Source of the DNA: Ignavibacteriaceae bacterium
Lineage (GTDB): Bacteria > Bacteroidota > Ignavibacteria > Ignavibacteriales > Ignavibacteriaceae
Length of the DNA: 9,206 bases
Reading direction: 5' to 3'
Assembly (NCBI GenBank): GCA_013388525.1
Contig: JACAFA010000018.1
Location: forward strand, 1 to 9,206
The position numbers and the translations under genes were made by a program. A model generated the notes under the pieces. The model searched no databases, had not been told where the DNA came from, and worked only from the letters and a program-made list of their open reading frames with translations. Below are positions 1-7,322 of the stretch, one piece after another. The stretch's first letter is position 1; each line of letters starts with the position of its first letter.

Positions 1-977
<977 letters not shown>

Positions 978-1134
978 TTTATTTTTATAAACAGGTTAAA
1001 GTTGTGTTCTCAACAAGCTCTGCTCTTTCAATCTTTATTTTTTTTGTAATGTCATTCCGAATCTTGCCTGTCGGCAGACAGGTTTATTTCGGAATCTCAG
1101 AGATACTGAAACGAGTTCAGCATAAATTTAGATT
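978..1134 (+). other. 23S-5S internal transcribed spacer
   Basis: This 157-base spacer separates the 23S and 5S genes and should be removed by rRNA processing. I see no tRNA and no reading frame. It contains a T8 run at 1038-1045 and, in its second half, a palindromic GTCATTCCG repeat listed separately. The A+T-rich parts outside the repeat show no other convincing structure. Confidence 0.75.
1047..1122. repeat. Palindromic GTCATTCCG-type repeat in the rRNA spacer
   Basis: The element shows nested dyad symmetry. The outer arms are ATTCCGAA (1054-1061) and TTCGGAAT (1088-1095). The inner stem is CCTGTC (1067-1072) and GACAGG (1077-1082) with loop GGCA. A third small hairpin follows, CTGAA (1106-1110) and TTCAG (1116-1120). 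It shares TAATGTCATTCCG and CGGAATCT with the element between ccoP and ccoG. The reverse complement of 1064-1082 matches that element's 7268-7288 hairpin with one substitution and one indel, apart from its ends. No reading frame or transposase is present, so this is a small non-coding dispersed repeat. Its mobility is inferred only from the two copies. Confidence 0.7.
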
Positions 1135-1248
<114 letters not shown>

Positions 1249-1260
1249 TTTTTATTTTAA

Positions 1261-1289
1261 CCCCGTTCGCTTTGCGTTCGGGGTTTTTT
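1261..1289 (+). terminator. Rho-independent terminator of the rRNA operon
   Basis: The outer stem CCCCG (1261-1265) pairs with CGGGG (1279-1283). Two T-T mismatches follow, then an inner CGC/GCG stem closing a TTT loop. Six T residues (1284-1289) come directly after the stem. The position, 12 bases past the 5S gene and about 50 bases before ccoI, is as expected for ending rRNA transcription before the cco locus. Confidence 0.85.
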
Positions 1290-1303
1290 ATTAAATAGTT
1301 TTG
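1271..1303 (+). promoter_or_regulatory. Candidate Bacteroidota-type promoter for ccoI
   Basis: TTTG at 1271-1274 and TAGTTTTG at 1296-1303, with 21 bases between them, fit the known Bacteroidota pattern (TTTG near -33, TAnnTTTG near -7). Transcription would then start near 1308-1310, about 33 bases before the ccoI ATG. The upstream box lies in the loop and 3' arm of the rRNA terminator. No convincing sigma70 -35/-10 pair and no FNR-type TTGAT-N4-ATCAA palindrome is visible here. The motifs are short and A+T-rich, so a chance match is possible. Confidence 0.35.
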
Positions 1304-1341
1304 AAATATGGTTATATTTTCTACCGAAATATTTAATAGAA

Positions 1342-3780
1342 ATGAACAAAGAAAATAAAACTGAAACTATCCTAAGTTGCTATCACTGCGGTGATGAATG
1401 CAAAGATGATTCAATAAGAATTGATGAAAAACTTTTCTGCTGCAACGGATGCAAAACAGTCTATGAAATATTAGATCAGAATAAGCTATGTAACTACTAC
1501 AACCTCGATCAAACTCCCGGCATTTCTCCAGGTCTGAATTTTGGAAATCGTTTTGATTACCTAGACGATCCATCCACCATTCAGAAAATATTAGACTTTC
1601 AGGATGAGAATATCAGCAAGGCAACTTTTCACATTCCGCAGATGCATTGCAGCTCCTGTATCTGGCTTTTGGAAAATCTATACAAACTGAATACTGCAGT
1701 CAGCTTTTCGCAGGTTAATTTTCTAAAAAAAGAATTAAGCATAACGTTCAATCATAGTAAGATTTCGCTTAAAGAGTTAGTAAAACTTCTAACTTCAATC
1801 GGCTATGAACCTCAGATATTGCTGGAAAGTGTCGAACAGAAAACTGATAGCAAGGTCTCACAAACACTTCACTTAAGGATTGGAGTAGCTGGTTTTTGTT
1901 TTTTGAATGTAATGGTCTTTTCATTTCCTGAGTACCTGGGAATTGATGTTTCCGATTCCTTTCTTAAAAACTTTTTTGTGACTCTTAATTTTATTCTTTC
2001 TCTTCCTGTTGTTTTCTTTTCTGGTTGGGAATACTTTGGCTCGGCGATAAAAGGTCTGCGCAAGAAAATAATCAATATCGATTTTCCTATTTCACTTGGA
2101 ATACTTGCTTTATTCGGAAGAAGTGTTTATGAAGCCTTATCTCAAACAGGTGCAGGTTACTTCGATTCGCTTACCGGTTTAATTTTCCTGCTGCTGATTG
2201 GAAAATTTTTCCAGGAGAAGACATATTCCTATCTCAACTTTGAAAGAAATTATAAGTCATTCTTCCCGTTGTCAGTTACTATTAAACAGGATGGAACTGA
2301 AAAATCAATCCCGCTTAACAAGCTTATGGTCGGGAACAGAATTGTTGTAAGAAAAAATGAAATCATCCCAGCCGACTCAATTCTTTTTAATGGTGATGGA
2401 AGAATTGATTACAGTTTTGTTACAGGTGAATCAAAGCCTGTCAGCAAAGTTTCAGGCGAGCTTATTTATGCAGGCGGGAGGCAGCTTGGAAGTGCCATCG
2501 AGCTCGAAGTTATCAGGGAAGTTTCTCAAAGTTATTTAACGCAGTTATGGAACAATGACATCTTCAATAAAAAAACAGAAAGTTACTTTACTAATTTCTC
2601 AAATGTTATTAGTAAGCGTTTTACAGCATTTGTTTTACTCACAGCTTTCATTTCTGCTGCATTTTGGTTCCCATCAAGTATTGCAACTACGATAAATGTT
2701 TTCACTGCTGTATTGATAGTCGCATGTCCCTGTGCAATTGCTCTTTCTGTACCATTTACATTTGGCAATGTAATGAGGATTCTTGGAAGAAATAAATTCT
2801 ATATTAGGAATACCTCAGTCATTGAAGATCTCGGGAAAGTTGATTCAATAGTATTTGATAAAACAGGTACAATAACTCAGCTTGGAAAATCCGATCTTGT
2901 TTTTACCGGTGCTGTGCTAAATTCATTTCAGCAGAAATTCATTAAGTCATTAGTTCGAAATTCTACTCATCCGTTGAGTTTGAAAATTTACAATTCACTT
3001 GAAGCTGATGAATTCTTTCCTGTTACAAAGTTTGATGAAATTCCGGGGCTTGGAATCTCGGGAGTGGTTTATGGAAATCATGTAAAGGTTGGCTCTAAAG
3101 ATTTCGTAGGTGAATCAGGAAACAAAGTTGGATTCAATGAAGATGACATGCATTCATCCAATCATGCAACCCGCTCTTTTGTATCGATAAATGATGAAGT
3201 TCTTGGTTTCTTCACTGTAACTAATTCCTATCGAGAGGGAATTGGTGAAATAATCAAATCATTAAGTAAACGGTTTAATCTGTCTTTGCTTTCCGGAGAT
3301 AATGAGGGAGAGAAGTTTAACCTTTTGAAATATTTCAACAAAGAAGATGAATTACGATTCAATCAATCACCTGAAGATAAACTGGAGTTTGTTAAATCAC
3401 TTCAATCATCGGGTAAAAAAGTTTTAATGGTTGGCGATGGCTTGAACGATGCCGGTGCTCTGAAACAAAGTGATGTTGGTATTGCAGTAACAGAAGATAT
3501 CAGCAGTTTTTCACCTGCCTGCGATGCAATACTTGATGCTTCAAAACTAAATCTGCTTCCAAAATTTTTAAACTATTCACAGTCGGCAATTAAAATAATT
3601 TATATTAGTTTTGTCATATCATTTTTTTATAATCTTATTGGATTGAGTTTCGCAATACAGGGAATGCTTTCACCACTAATAGCTGCAGTATTAATGCCTC
3701 TGAGTTCAATTTCAGTTGTTCTGTTTGCAACATTTTCAACAAATCTTATTGCAAAAAAGAGGGGTCTGCTATCTCAGTAA
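1342..3780 (+). CDS. ccoI: Copper-transporting P1B-type ATPase CcoI/FixI (812 aa)
   Basis: This is an inner-membrane copper-exporting ATPase that supplies copper for the CuB site of cbb3 oxidase. The N-terminus is a cysteine-rich zinc-finger-like domain typical of CcoI (C13, C16, C20, C33, C34, C37). A heavy-metal-associated domain follows with MHCSSC (metal-binding C103 and C106). About eight membrane segments are seen, near 179-199, 212-231, 245-265, 275-292, 425-445, 449-472, 752-772 and 776-800. P-type ATPase motifs are complete: TGES 361-364 (actuator), CPC 462-464 (ion path), DKTGT 506-510 (phosphorylated D506), HP 543-544 (ATP binding) and GDGLND 698-703. MPLSS in the last helix is typical of P1B pumps. 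Length is normal for the family. No Shine-Dalgarno sequence is evident before the ATG; the start is supported because the whole cysteine-rich domain follows it. It is the first gene of the locus, and its 3' end overlaps ccoS. The specific CcoI assignment, rather than a general CopA, rests on the N-terminal domain and on the neighbours. Confidence 0.96.
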   Translation: MNKENKTETILSCYHCGDECKDDSIRIDEKLFCCNGCKTVYEILDQNKLCNYYNLDQTPGISPGLNFGNRFDYLDDPSTIQKILDFQDENISKATFHIPQMHCSSCIWLLENLYKLNTAVSFSQVNFLKKELSITFNHSKISLKELVKLLTSIGYEPQILLESVEQKTDSKVSQTLHLRIGVAGFCFLNVMVFSFPEYLGIDVSDSFLKNFFVTLNFILSLPVVFFSGWEYFGSAIKGLRKKIINIDFPISLGILALFGRSVYEALSQTGAGYFDSLTGLIFLLLIGKFFQEKTYSYLNFERNYKSFFPLSVTIKQDGTEKSIPLNKLMVGNRIVVRKNEIIPADSILFNGDGRIDYSFVTGESKPVSKVSGELIYAGGRQLGSAIELEVIREVSQSYLTQLWNNDIFNKKTESYFTNFSNVISKRFTAFVLLTAFISAAFWFPSSIATTINVFTAVLIVACPCAIALSVPFTFGNVMRILGRNKFYIRNTSVIEDLGKVDSIVFDKTGTITQLGKSDLVFTGAVLNSFQQKFIKSLVRNSTHPLSLKIYNSLEADEFFPVTKFDEIPGLGISGVVYGNHVKVGSKDFVGESGNKVGFNEDDMHSSNHATRSFVSINDEVLGFFTVTNSYREGIGEIIKSLSKRFNLSLLSGDNEGEKFNLLKYFNKEDELRFNQSPEDKLEFVKSLQSSGKKVLMVGDGLNDAGALKQSDVGIAVTEDISSFSPACDAILDASKLNLLPKFLNYSQSAIKIIYISFVISFFYNLIGLSFAIQGMLSPLIAAVLMPLSSISVVLFATFSTNLIAKKRGLLSQ
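3758..3764 (+). promoter_or_regulatory. Ribosome binding site supporting a non-ATG ccoS start
   Basis: The purine run AGAGGGG inside the 3' end of ccoI contains GAGG, a good match to the anti-Shine-Dalgarno sequence. It lies about six to eight bases before the ATC at 3771, a normal initiation distance. By contrast, the first TTG in frame (3789) is more than 20 bases away. This favours initiation at 3771 even though the codon there is not a standard start. Confidence 0.5.
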
Positions 3781-3953
3781 TTGTTATCTTGATTGGCATT
3801 AGTCTGCTGGTTGCGCTTGGATTTTTGTTGGCATTTATCATTGCGGTGAAGAAAGGGCAGTATAAAGATACACACACACCTGCAATCAGAGTTTTGTTTG
3901 ACAACGAAACTGAAAAAGAAAATACAAAAGAAAATAATTCTGAATCTAAATAA
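3771..3953 (+). CDS. ccoS: Cbb3 oxidase maturation protein CcoS (60 aa, non-canonical start)
   Basis: CcoS is a small single-pass membrane protein needed for heme and copper insertion into cbb3 oxidase; its mechanism is not settled. The frame reads ISVIVILIGISLLVALGFLL, a hydrophobic helix, then AFIIAVKKGQYKDTHTPAIR and VLFDN. The K-x-GQYxDxxTPxxRxLFD pattern is the CcoS signature. The tail (about residues 46-60) is charged and low-complexity, rich in E, K and N. There is no ATG or GTG at the expected start. Family proteins usually begin M-S-V/I-I, and the codon in that place is ATC (3771), one base from ATG. A GAGG box lies eight bases upstream. The fallback is TTG at 3789, giving 54 aa. With the ATC start the gene overlaps ccoI by 10 bases, which suggests translational coupling. 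The stop is followed at once by the ccoNO ribosome binding site. Gene identity is firm; the start is uncertain. Confidence 0.85.
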   Translation: MSVIVILIGISLLVALGFLLAFIIAVKKGQYKDTHTPAIRVLFDNETEKENTKENNSESK

Positions 3954-3964
3954 AGGAATTGTAA

Positions 3965-6091
3965 ATGAACCAGGAAAAATTCAGTTATGATAATGAGATA
4001 GTCCGAAAGTTTACACTTGCAACTGTAATCTGGGGATTGGTTGGGATGCTTGTAGGACTTTTGATTGCGACGCAATTATTTGTTCCTGCGCTAAACTTCA
4101 ACATTCCCTTTTTAACTTTCGGAAGAATTAGACCTCTTCATACAAACGCAGTGATCTTTGCTTTTGTCGGCAACGCAATTTTTATGGGAGTTTATTATTC
4201 GCTGCAGAGATTGTGTAAAGCCAGAATGTTCAGCGATATGTTGAGCAATATTCATTTCTGGGGATGGCAGTTAATAATTGTAGCTGCAGCAATAACTCTT
4301 CCGATGGGAATTACAACAAGCAAAGAATATGCAGAGCTTGAATGGCCTATAGATATTGCAATTGCTCTTGTGTGGATTGCATTTGGTATAAATATGTTTG
4401 GAACGATTATCAAGCGACGTGAAAAACATATGTATGTTGCAATCTGGTTTTATATCGCTACCTGGGTTACCGTAACTGTTCTTCACGTAGTCAATTCATT
4501 AGAAGTTCCCGCAAGTTTTCTTAAAAGCTATCCGATTTATGCTGGTGTTCAGGATGCACTCGTGCAGTGGTGGTACGGACATAATGCCGTTGCTTTCTTC
4601 TTAACAACTCCTTATCTCGGTTTGATGTATTACTTTTTGCCGAAGGCTGCAAACAGACCGGTTTATTCTTACAAACTTTCTATTCTTCATTTCTGGACTT
4701 TGGTTTTCATTTACATCTGGGCTGGTCCTCATCATCTTTTATATTCTGCTTTACCGGATTGGGCACAATCACTCGGAACAGTTTTTTCTGTTATGCTGAT
4801 AGCACCTTCCTGGGGAGGAATGATAAATGGTTTGCTCACACTTCGCGGAGCGTGGGACCGAGTAAGAGAAAATCCGATTCTGAAATTTATGGTGGTTGCT
4901 GTTACGGCTTATGGTATGGCAACTTTTGAAGGTCCAACATTATCATTAAAAAATGTGAATGCAATCGCTCACTTCACAGATTGGATAATTGCACACGTAC
5001 ACGTTGGTGCACTTGGATGGAATGGCTTTTTAACTTTTGGAATTCTTTACTGGCTTATTCCAAAACTATGGAAGACAAATTTGTATTCTAAGAAACTTGC
5101 CAACTTCCATTTCTGGATTGGTTTCCTCGGAATAGTTTTCTATGCATTCTCGATGTGGTTTTCCGGAATTACACAATCATTAATGTGGAAACAATTCACT
5201 CCGCTTGGAGTTCTGCAATATCCTAATTTCCTGGAAACAGTTTTACAGATTGTTCCGATGTACATAATTAGAATGATTGGTGGTTCTCTTTATTATGTTG
5301 GAGTTATTGTAATGGTTTACAACTTAGTTAAGACGGCAAAACAAGGTTCATTTGCTAAAGAAGAAAATGCTGAAGCTCCTGCACTCGAAAAATTCAAAGA
5401 TCCTCTGAAGCGTGGAGTAATTCATCGTTACCTTGAAGGAAAGCCAGCATTATTTATTCTGCTAACTTTTGTTACGGTTATTACAGCTTCTGTGTTTGAA
5501 TTTGTGCCGATGTTTCTTATCAAATCAAATGTTCCGACGATTGCTTCAGTTAAACCTTACACACCATTGGAATTACAGGGAAGAGATATTTACATTCGTG
5601 AAGCCTGCAATAGCTGCCACTCGCAGCTTGTTCGTCCGTTCAGAAGTGAAACAGAAAGATATGGTGAGTACTCTAAAGCAGGTGAGTACGTTTATGATCA
5701 TCCATTTCTCTGGGGATCAAAACGCACCGGACCTGATCTTCATCGTGTCGGTGGAAAATATCCAAACCTCTGGCATTATCTGCATATGGAAAATCCATCC
5801 AGTATGTCTCCCGGTTCTTTGATGCCTTCGTATCCATGGCTGCATACAAACGATTTAAATATTTCTACAACTGAATCAAAAATTAATGTGATGCGCAGTA
5901 TCGGTGTTCCTTATCCTGAAGGTTATGAAAAAATTGCAAATAATGATTTGACTGCTCAGGCTCAAAGGATTGCAATGGATCTGCAAAATGCAGGTGTACC
6001 CGCTGATCCAAATAAAGAAATAATAGCTTTAATAGCTTACCTTCAAAGACTTGGTACAGATATTAAAGCATCGGGACAGGCAGGTAAATAA
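3965..6091 (+). CDS. ccoNO: Fused cbb3 cytochrome c oxidase subunits I/II, CcoN-CcoO (708 aa)
   Basis: This is the catalytic core of the cbb3 terminal oxidase, reducing O2 to water with proton pumping in the cytoplasmic membrane. Residues 1 to about 455 are CcoN, a multi-helix heme-copper domain. Visible ligands, matched to known CcoN: H59 (low-spin heme b), H206 in WYGHNAV and H256/H257 in WAGPHH (CuB), Y250 (the active-site tyrosine that is cross-linked in characterised cbb3 enzymes), and H344/H346 in HVHVGALGWNGF (heme b3 and heme b). After a charged linker (about 456-492) comes CcoO: a membrane anchor near 494-518, the heme c site CNSCH (548-552) and the likely axial Met at 620 in SLMPSYPWL. 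In proteobacteria these are two genes; the single frame runs through the junction with no stop, and this fusion is known in Bacteroidota and relatives. AAAGGA (3952-3957) lies seven bases before the ATG. The ccoQ start is one base past the stop. Confidence 0.98.
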   Translation: MNQEKFSYDNEIVRKFTLATVIWGLVGMLVGLLIATQLFVPALNFNIPFLTFGRIRPLHTNAVIFAFVGNAIFMGVYYSLQRLCKARMFSDMLSNIHFWGWQLIIVAAAITLPMGITTSKEYAELEWPIDIAIALVWIAFGINMFGTIIKRREKHMYVAIWFYIATWVTVTVLHVVNSLEVPASFLKSYPIYAGVQDALVQWWYGHNAVAFFLTTPYLGLMYYFLPKAANRPVYSYKLSILHFWTLVFIYIWAGPHHLLYSALPDWAQSLGTVFSVMLIAPSWGGMINGLLTLRGAWDRVRENPILKFMVVAVTAYGMATFEGPTLSLKNVNAIAHFTDWIIAHVHVGALGWNGFLTFGILYWLIPKLWKTNLYSKKLANFHFWIGFLGIVFYAFSMWFSGITQSLMWKQFTPLGVLQYPNFLETVLQIVPMYIIRMIGGSLYYVGVIVMVYNLVKTAKQGSFAKEENAEAPALEKFKDPLKRGVIHRYLEGKPALFILLTFVTVITASVFEFVPMFLIKSNVPTIASVKPYTPLELQGRDIYIREACNSCHSQLVRPFRSETERYGEYSKAGEYVYDHPFLWGSKRTGPDLHRVGGKYPNLWHYLHMENPSSMSPGSLMPSYPWLHTNDLNISTTESKINVMRSIGVPYPEGYEKIANNDLTAQAQRIAMDLQNAGVPADPNKEIIALIAYLQRLGTDIKASGQAGK

Positions 6092-6092
6092 A

Positions 6093-6299
6093 ATGTTTAA
6101 AGAAGTATTACAATCAATTGAAGGAATTGAAATTTACACTATCATTTCGATGATCATTTTTATTCTATTTTTCATCGGAATGAGTATCTGGTTATTTAAA
6201 GTTGATAAAAAATATATCAAAACAATGAGCGAACTGCCGCTTAAAGAAGATAACAATCAAGTTTCAAATTTTACAGGTGGAACAAATGAAGCCTTCTAA
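6093..6299 (+). CDS. ccoQ: Small cbb3 oxidase subunit CcoQ/FixQ-like (68 aa)
   Basis: CcoQ is a small membrane subunit that stabilises the cbb3 complex, especially CcoP. This 68-residue protein has one hydrophobic helix at about 16-35 (IISMIIFILFFIGMSIWLFK), followed by a charged cytoplasmic tail. It sits between ccoNO and ccoP, exactly where ccoQ is found. Sequence conservation in this family is poor, so the name rests mainly on position, size and topology. I chose the ATG at 6093, one base after the ccoNO stop, with AGGT (6082-6085) as a ribosome binding site. An upstream in-frame ATG at 6051 would overlap ccoNO by 41 bases and add a polar, non-family extension. The 3' end overlaps ccoP by 14 bases. 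Confidence 0.85.
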   Translation: MFKEVLQSIEGIEIYTIISMIIFILFFIGMSIWLFKVDKKYIKTMSELPLKEDNNQVSNFTGGTNEAF

Positions 6300-7158
6300 A
6301 TTTTTTAATCTTATAAAGAATATCAATTCATATTTCGAATTTCGAATTTCGAAATTACTTTTAGCGATTGCGTTTGCTCTGTCATTCGTCAGTAATTTGT
6401 TTGCAGCGGGTGAATCTGATTTCCCTCCGAACTATTATGATACCGTTGCACTGATCTTATTACTTATTATTGTTATTACGCTGCTCAGCATAATTTACTA
6501 CGAAGGCAAACCCAAAGTTGTTAAAGAAAAGAAAGCATCGGTATTATCCAAAATAGGTCAGTTACTTACTAAATCAACTCCAATAGAACGTGAGAAAGAC
6601 ATAATGTTTGATCACGATTTTGATGGAATAAAAGAACTTGACAGCAAAATTCCCCCATGGTTTTCGTGGCTTTTCATTCTCACAATTATTTTTGCTGCAT
6701 ATTATATGATTGACTATCATATAATCGGATCAGGTCAGGTACAGTACGAAGAGTATACTCAGGAAGTTAAAATCGCATCACTTGAAAGAGAAGCGCTGAT
6801 TAAATCCGGTGCCTTTGTTAATGAAGAAACCGTAACACTTTTAACAGACGCTTCCGGGTTATCATCAGGCAAAGCAATATTTGAAGCAAATTGTATTGCT
6901 TGTCATGCTGCTGATGGCGGAGGAATTGTTGGTCCGAATTTAACTGATGATTACTGGATACACGGCGGCGGAATAAAAAATGTTTTCAAAGTGATTAAGT
7001 ATGGTGTTGTTGAAAAAGGAATGATTGCCTGGCAGACACAGCTAAATCCAAACCAGATGCAGGAAGTAGCAAGTTATGTTTTAAGTCTGCATGGAACAAC
7101 TCCTGCAGCACCAAAAGCACCCGAGGGAGAAATCTGGGTTGAGGAAAAAACAGATTAG
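6286..7158 (+). CDS. ccoP: Cbb3 oxidase subunit III CcoP, single-heme form (290 aa)
   Basis: CcoP is the membrane-anchored cytochrome c that receives electrons for the oxidase. Residues about 23-42 are hydrophobic and end in NLFAAG, resembling a signal peptide or first helix. A second helix lies at about 52-72 (after the PPNYYDTVAL region), and a third at about 126-148 starts with PPWFSWLF and continues to IIGSGQVQYEEY, the classical CcoP anchor pattern. The C-terminal domain carries one heme c site, CIACH (203-207), then GPNLTDDYWIHGGG and the likely axial Met246 in GMIAWQ. Only one CxxCH is present, whereas proteobacterial CcoP has two. I take ATG 6286 as the start because AGGTGG (6275-6280) lies five bases before it; GTG at 6277 would add three residues. 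The first codons overlap ccoQ by 14 bases, suggesting coupled translation. A three-copy 7-bp repeat lies in the 5' coding region. The C-terminus is rich in P, A and E. Confidence 0.93.
   Translation: MKPSKFFNLIKNINSYFEFRISKLLLAIAFALSFVSNLFAAGESDFPPNYYDTVALILLLIIVITLLSIIYYEGKPKVVKEKKASVLSKIGQLLTKSTPIEREKDIMFDHDFDGIKELDSKIPPWFSWLFILTIIFAAYYMIDYHIIGSGQVQYEEYTQEVKIASLEREALIKSGAFVNEETVTLLTDASGLSSGKAIFEANCIACHAADGGGIVGPNLTDDYWIHGGGIKNVFKVIKYGVVEKGMIAWQTQLNPNQMQEVASYVLSLHGTTPAAPKAPEGEIWVEEKTD
6333..6353. repeat. Three tandem TTTCGAA copies in ccoP
   Basis: Three perfect, adjacent 7-bp copies of TTTCGAA lie at 6333-6339, 6340-6346 and 6347-6353, each containing the palindrome TTCGAA. They fall at about codons 16-23 of ccoP (YFEFRISK), just before the first hydrophobic segment. 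Because the unit is not a multiple of three, gain or loss of one copy would shift the ccoP frame. Confidence 0.9.
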
Positions 7159-7186
7159 CGATTGATGACTATTGATTTAAGATAAC

Positions 7187-7300
7187 TAATGTCATTCCGG
7201 TGATACCGACTTCAGTCGGGAGAGGCCGGAATCTGAATCCTAATAATAATCCTCAGATTCTGGACAACCTGCCTGCCGGACAGGCAGGGCCAGAATGACT
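7187..7300. repeat. Composite palindromic GTCATTC...GAATGAC element between ccoP and ccoG
   Basis: The element is bounded by inverted ends GTCATTC (7191-7197) and GAATGAC (7293-7299). The left half is a nested palindrome with arms ATTCCGG (7194-7200) and CCGGAAT (7226-7232), enclosing CCGAC-TTCA-GTCGG (7206-7219). The right half has arms ATTCTGG (7257-7263) and CCAGAAT (7290-7296), enclosing an 8-bp stem CCTGCCTG (7268-7275) and CAGGCAGG (7281-7288). It resembles the repeat in the 23S-5S spacer. No protein is encoded and there is no T-run directly after the hairpins, so it is not a standard terminator, although the transcribed hairpins could stabilise or attenuate the mRNA. It fills most of the only sizeable gap (164 bases) in the cco locus. 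Confidence 0.85.
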
Positions 7301-7309
7301 GAACTCTTT

Positions 7310-7315
7310 TATAAT
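7310..7315 (+). promoter_or_regulatory. Possible -10 box (TATAAT) immediately before ccoG
   Basis: TATAAT is a perfect match to the sigma70 -10 consensus. It ends seven bases before the ccoG ATG, so a transcript from here would start at or next to the start codon and be nearly leaderless. No TTGACA-like -35 is seen 16-18 bases upstream, where the 3' end of the palindromic element lies. In A+T-rich DNA such a hexamer may be chance. Confidence 0.25.
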
Positions 7316-7322
7316 ACAGGTT

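Noticed and set aside
3789..3802. FNR-like sequence TTGATTGGCATTAG
   Set aside because: Only the left half-site matches TTGAT-N4-ATCAA. It is inside ccoS coding sequence and encodes conserved residues.
3870..3879. (AC)5 dinucleotide run in ccoS
   Set aside because: It is short and encodes the conserved D-T-H-T-P region, so protein constraint explains it.
3746..4075. Minus-strand frame across the ccoI-ccoS-ccoNO junction
   Set aside because: It is opposite ccoS and the ccoNO start, which are well supported by family motifs.
5469..5822. Alternative plus-strand frame of about 117 codons inside ccoNO
   Set aside because: It overlaps the CcoO domain, whose heme motif and family residues are in the other frame. 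The alternative shows no recognisable protein features.
6051..6092. Upstream ATG for ccoQ at 6051
   Set aside because: It adds 14 polar residues from inside ccoNO, while the ATG at 6093 has a suitable AGGT box and follows the ccoNO stop directly.
7162..7175. FNR-like TTGATGACTATTGA after ccoP
   Set aside because: The right half does not match ATCAA well; the two ATTGAT copies are direct, not inverted, and may be chance.
7268..7310. Strong GC hairpin as a terminator for ccoP
   Set aside because: No T-run follows the stem directly; the nearest T-rich stretch is about 20 bases away. It is better explained as part of the palindromic repeat.
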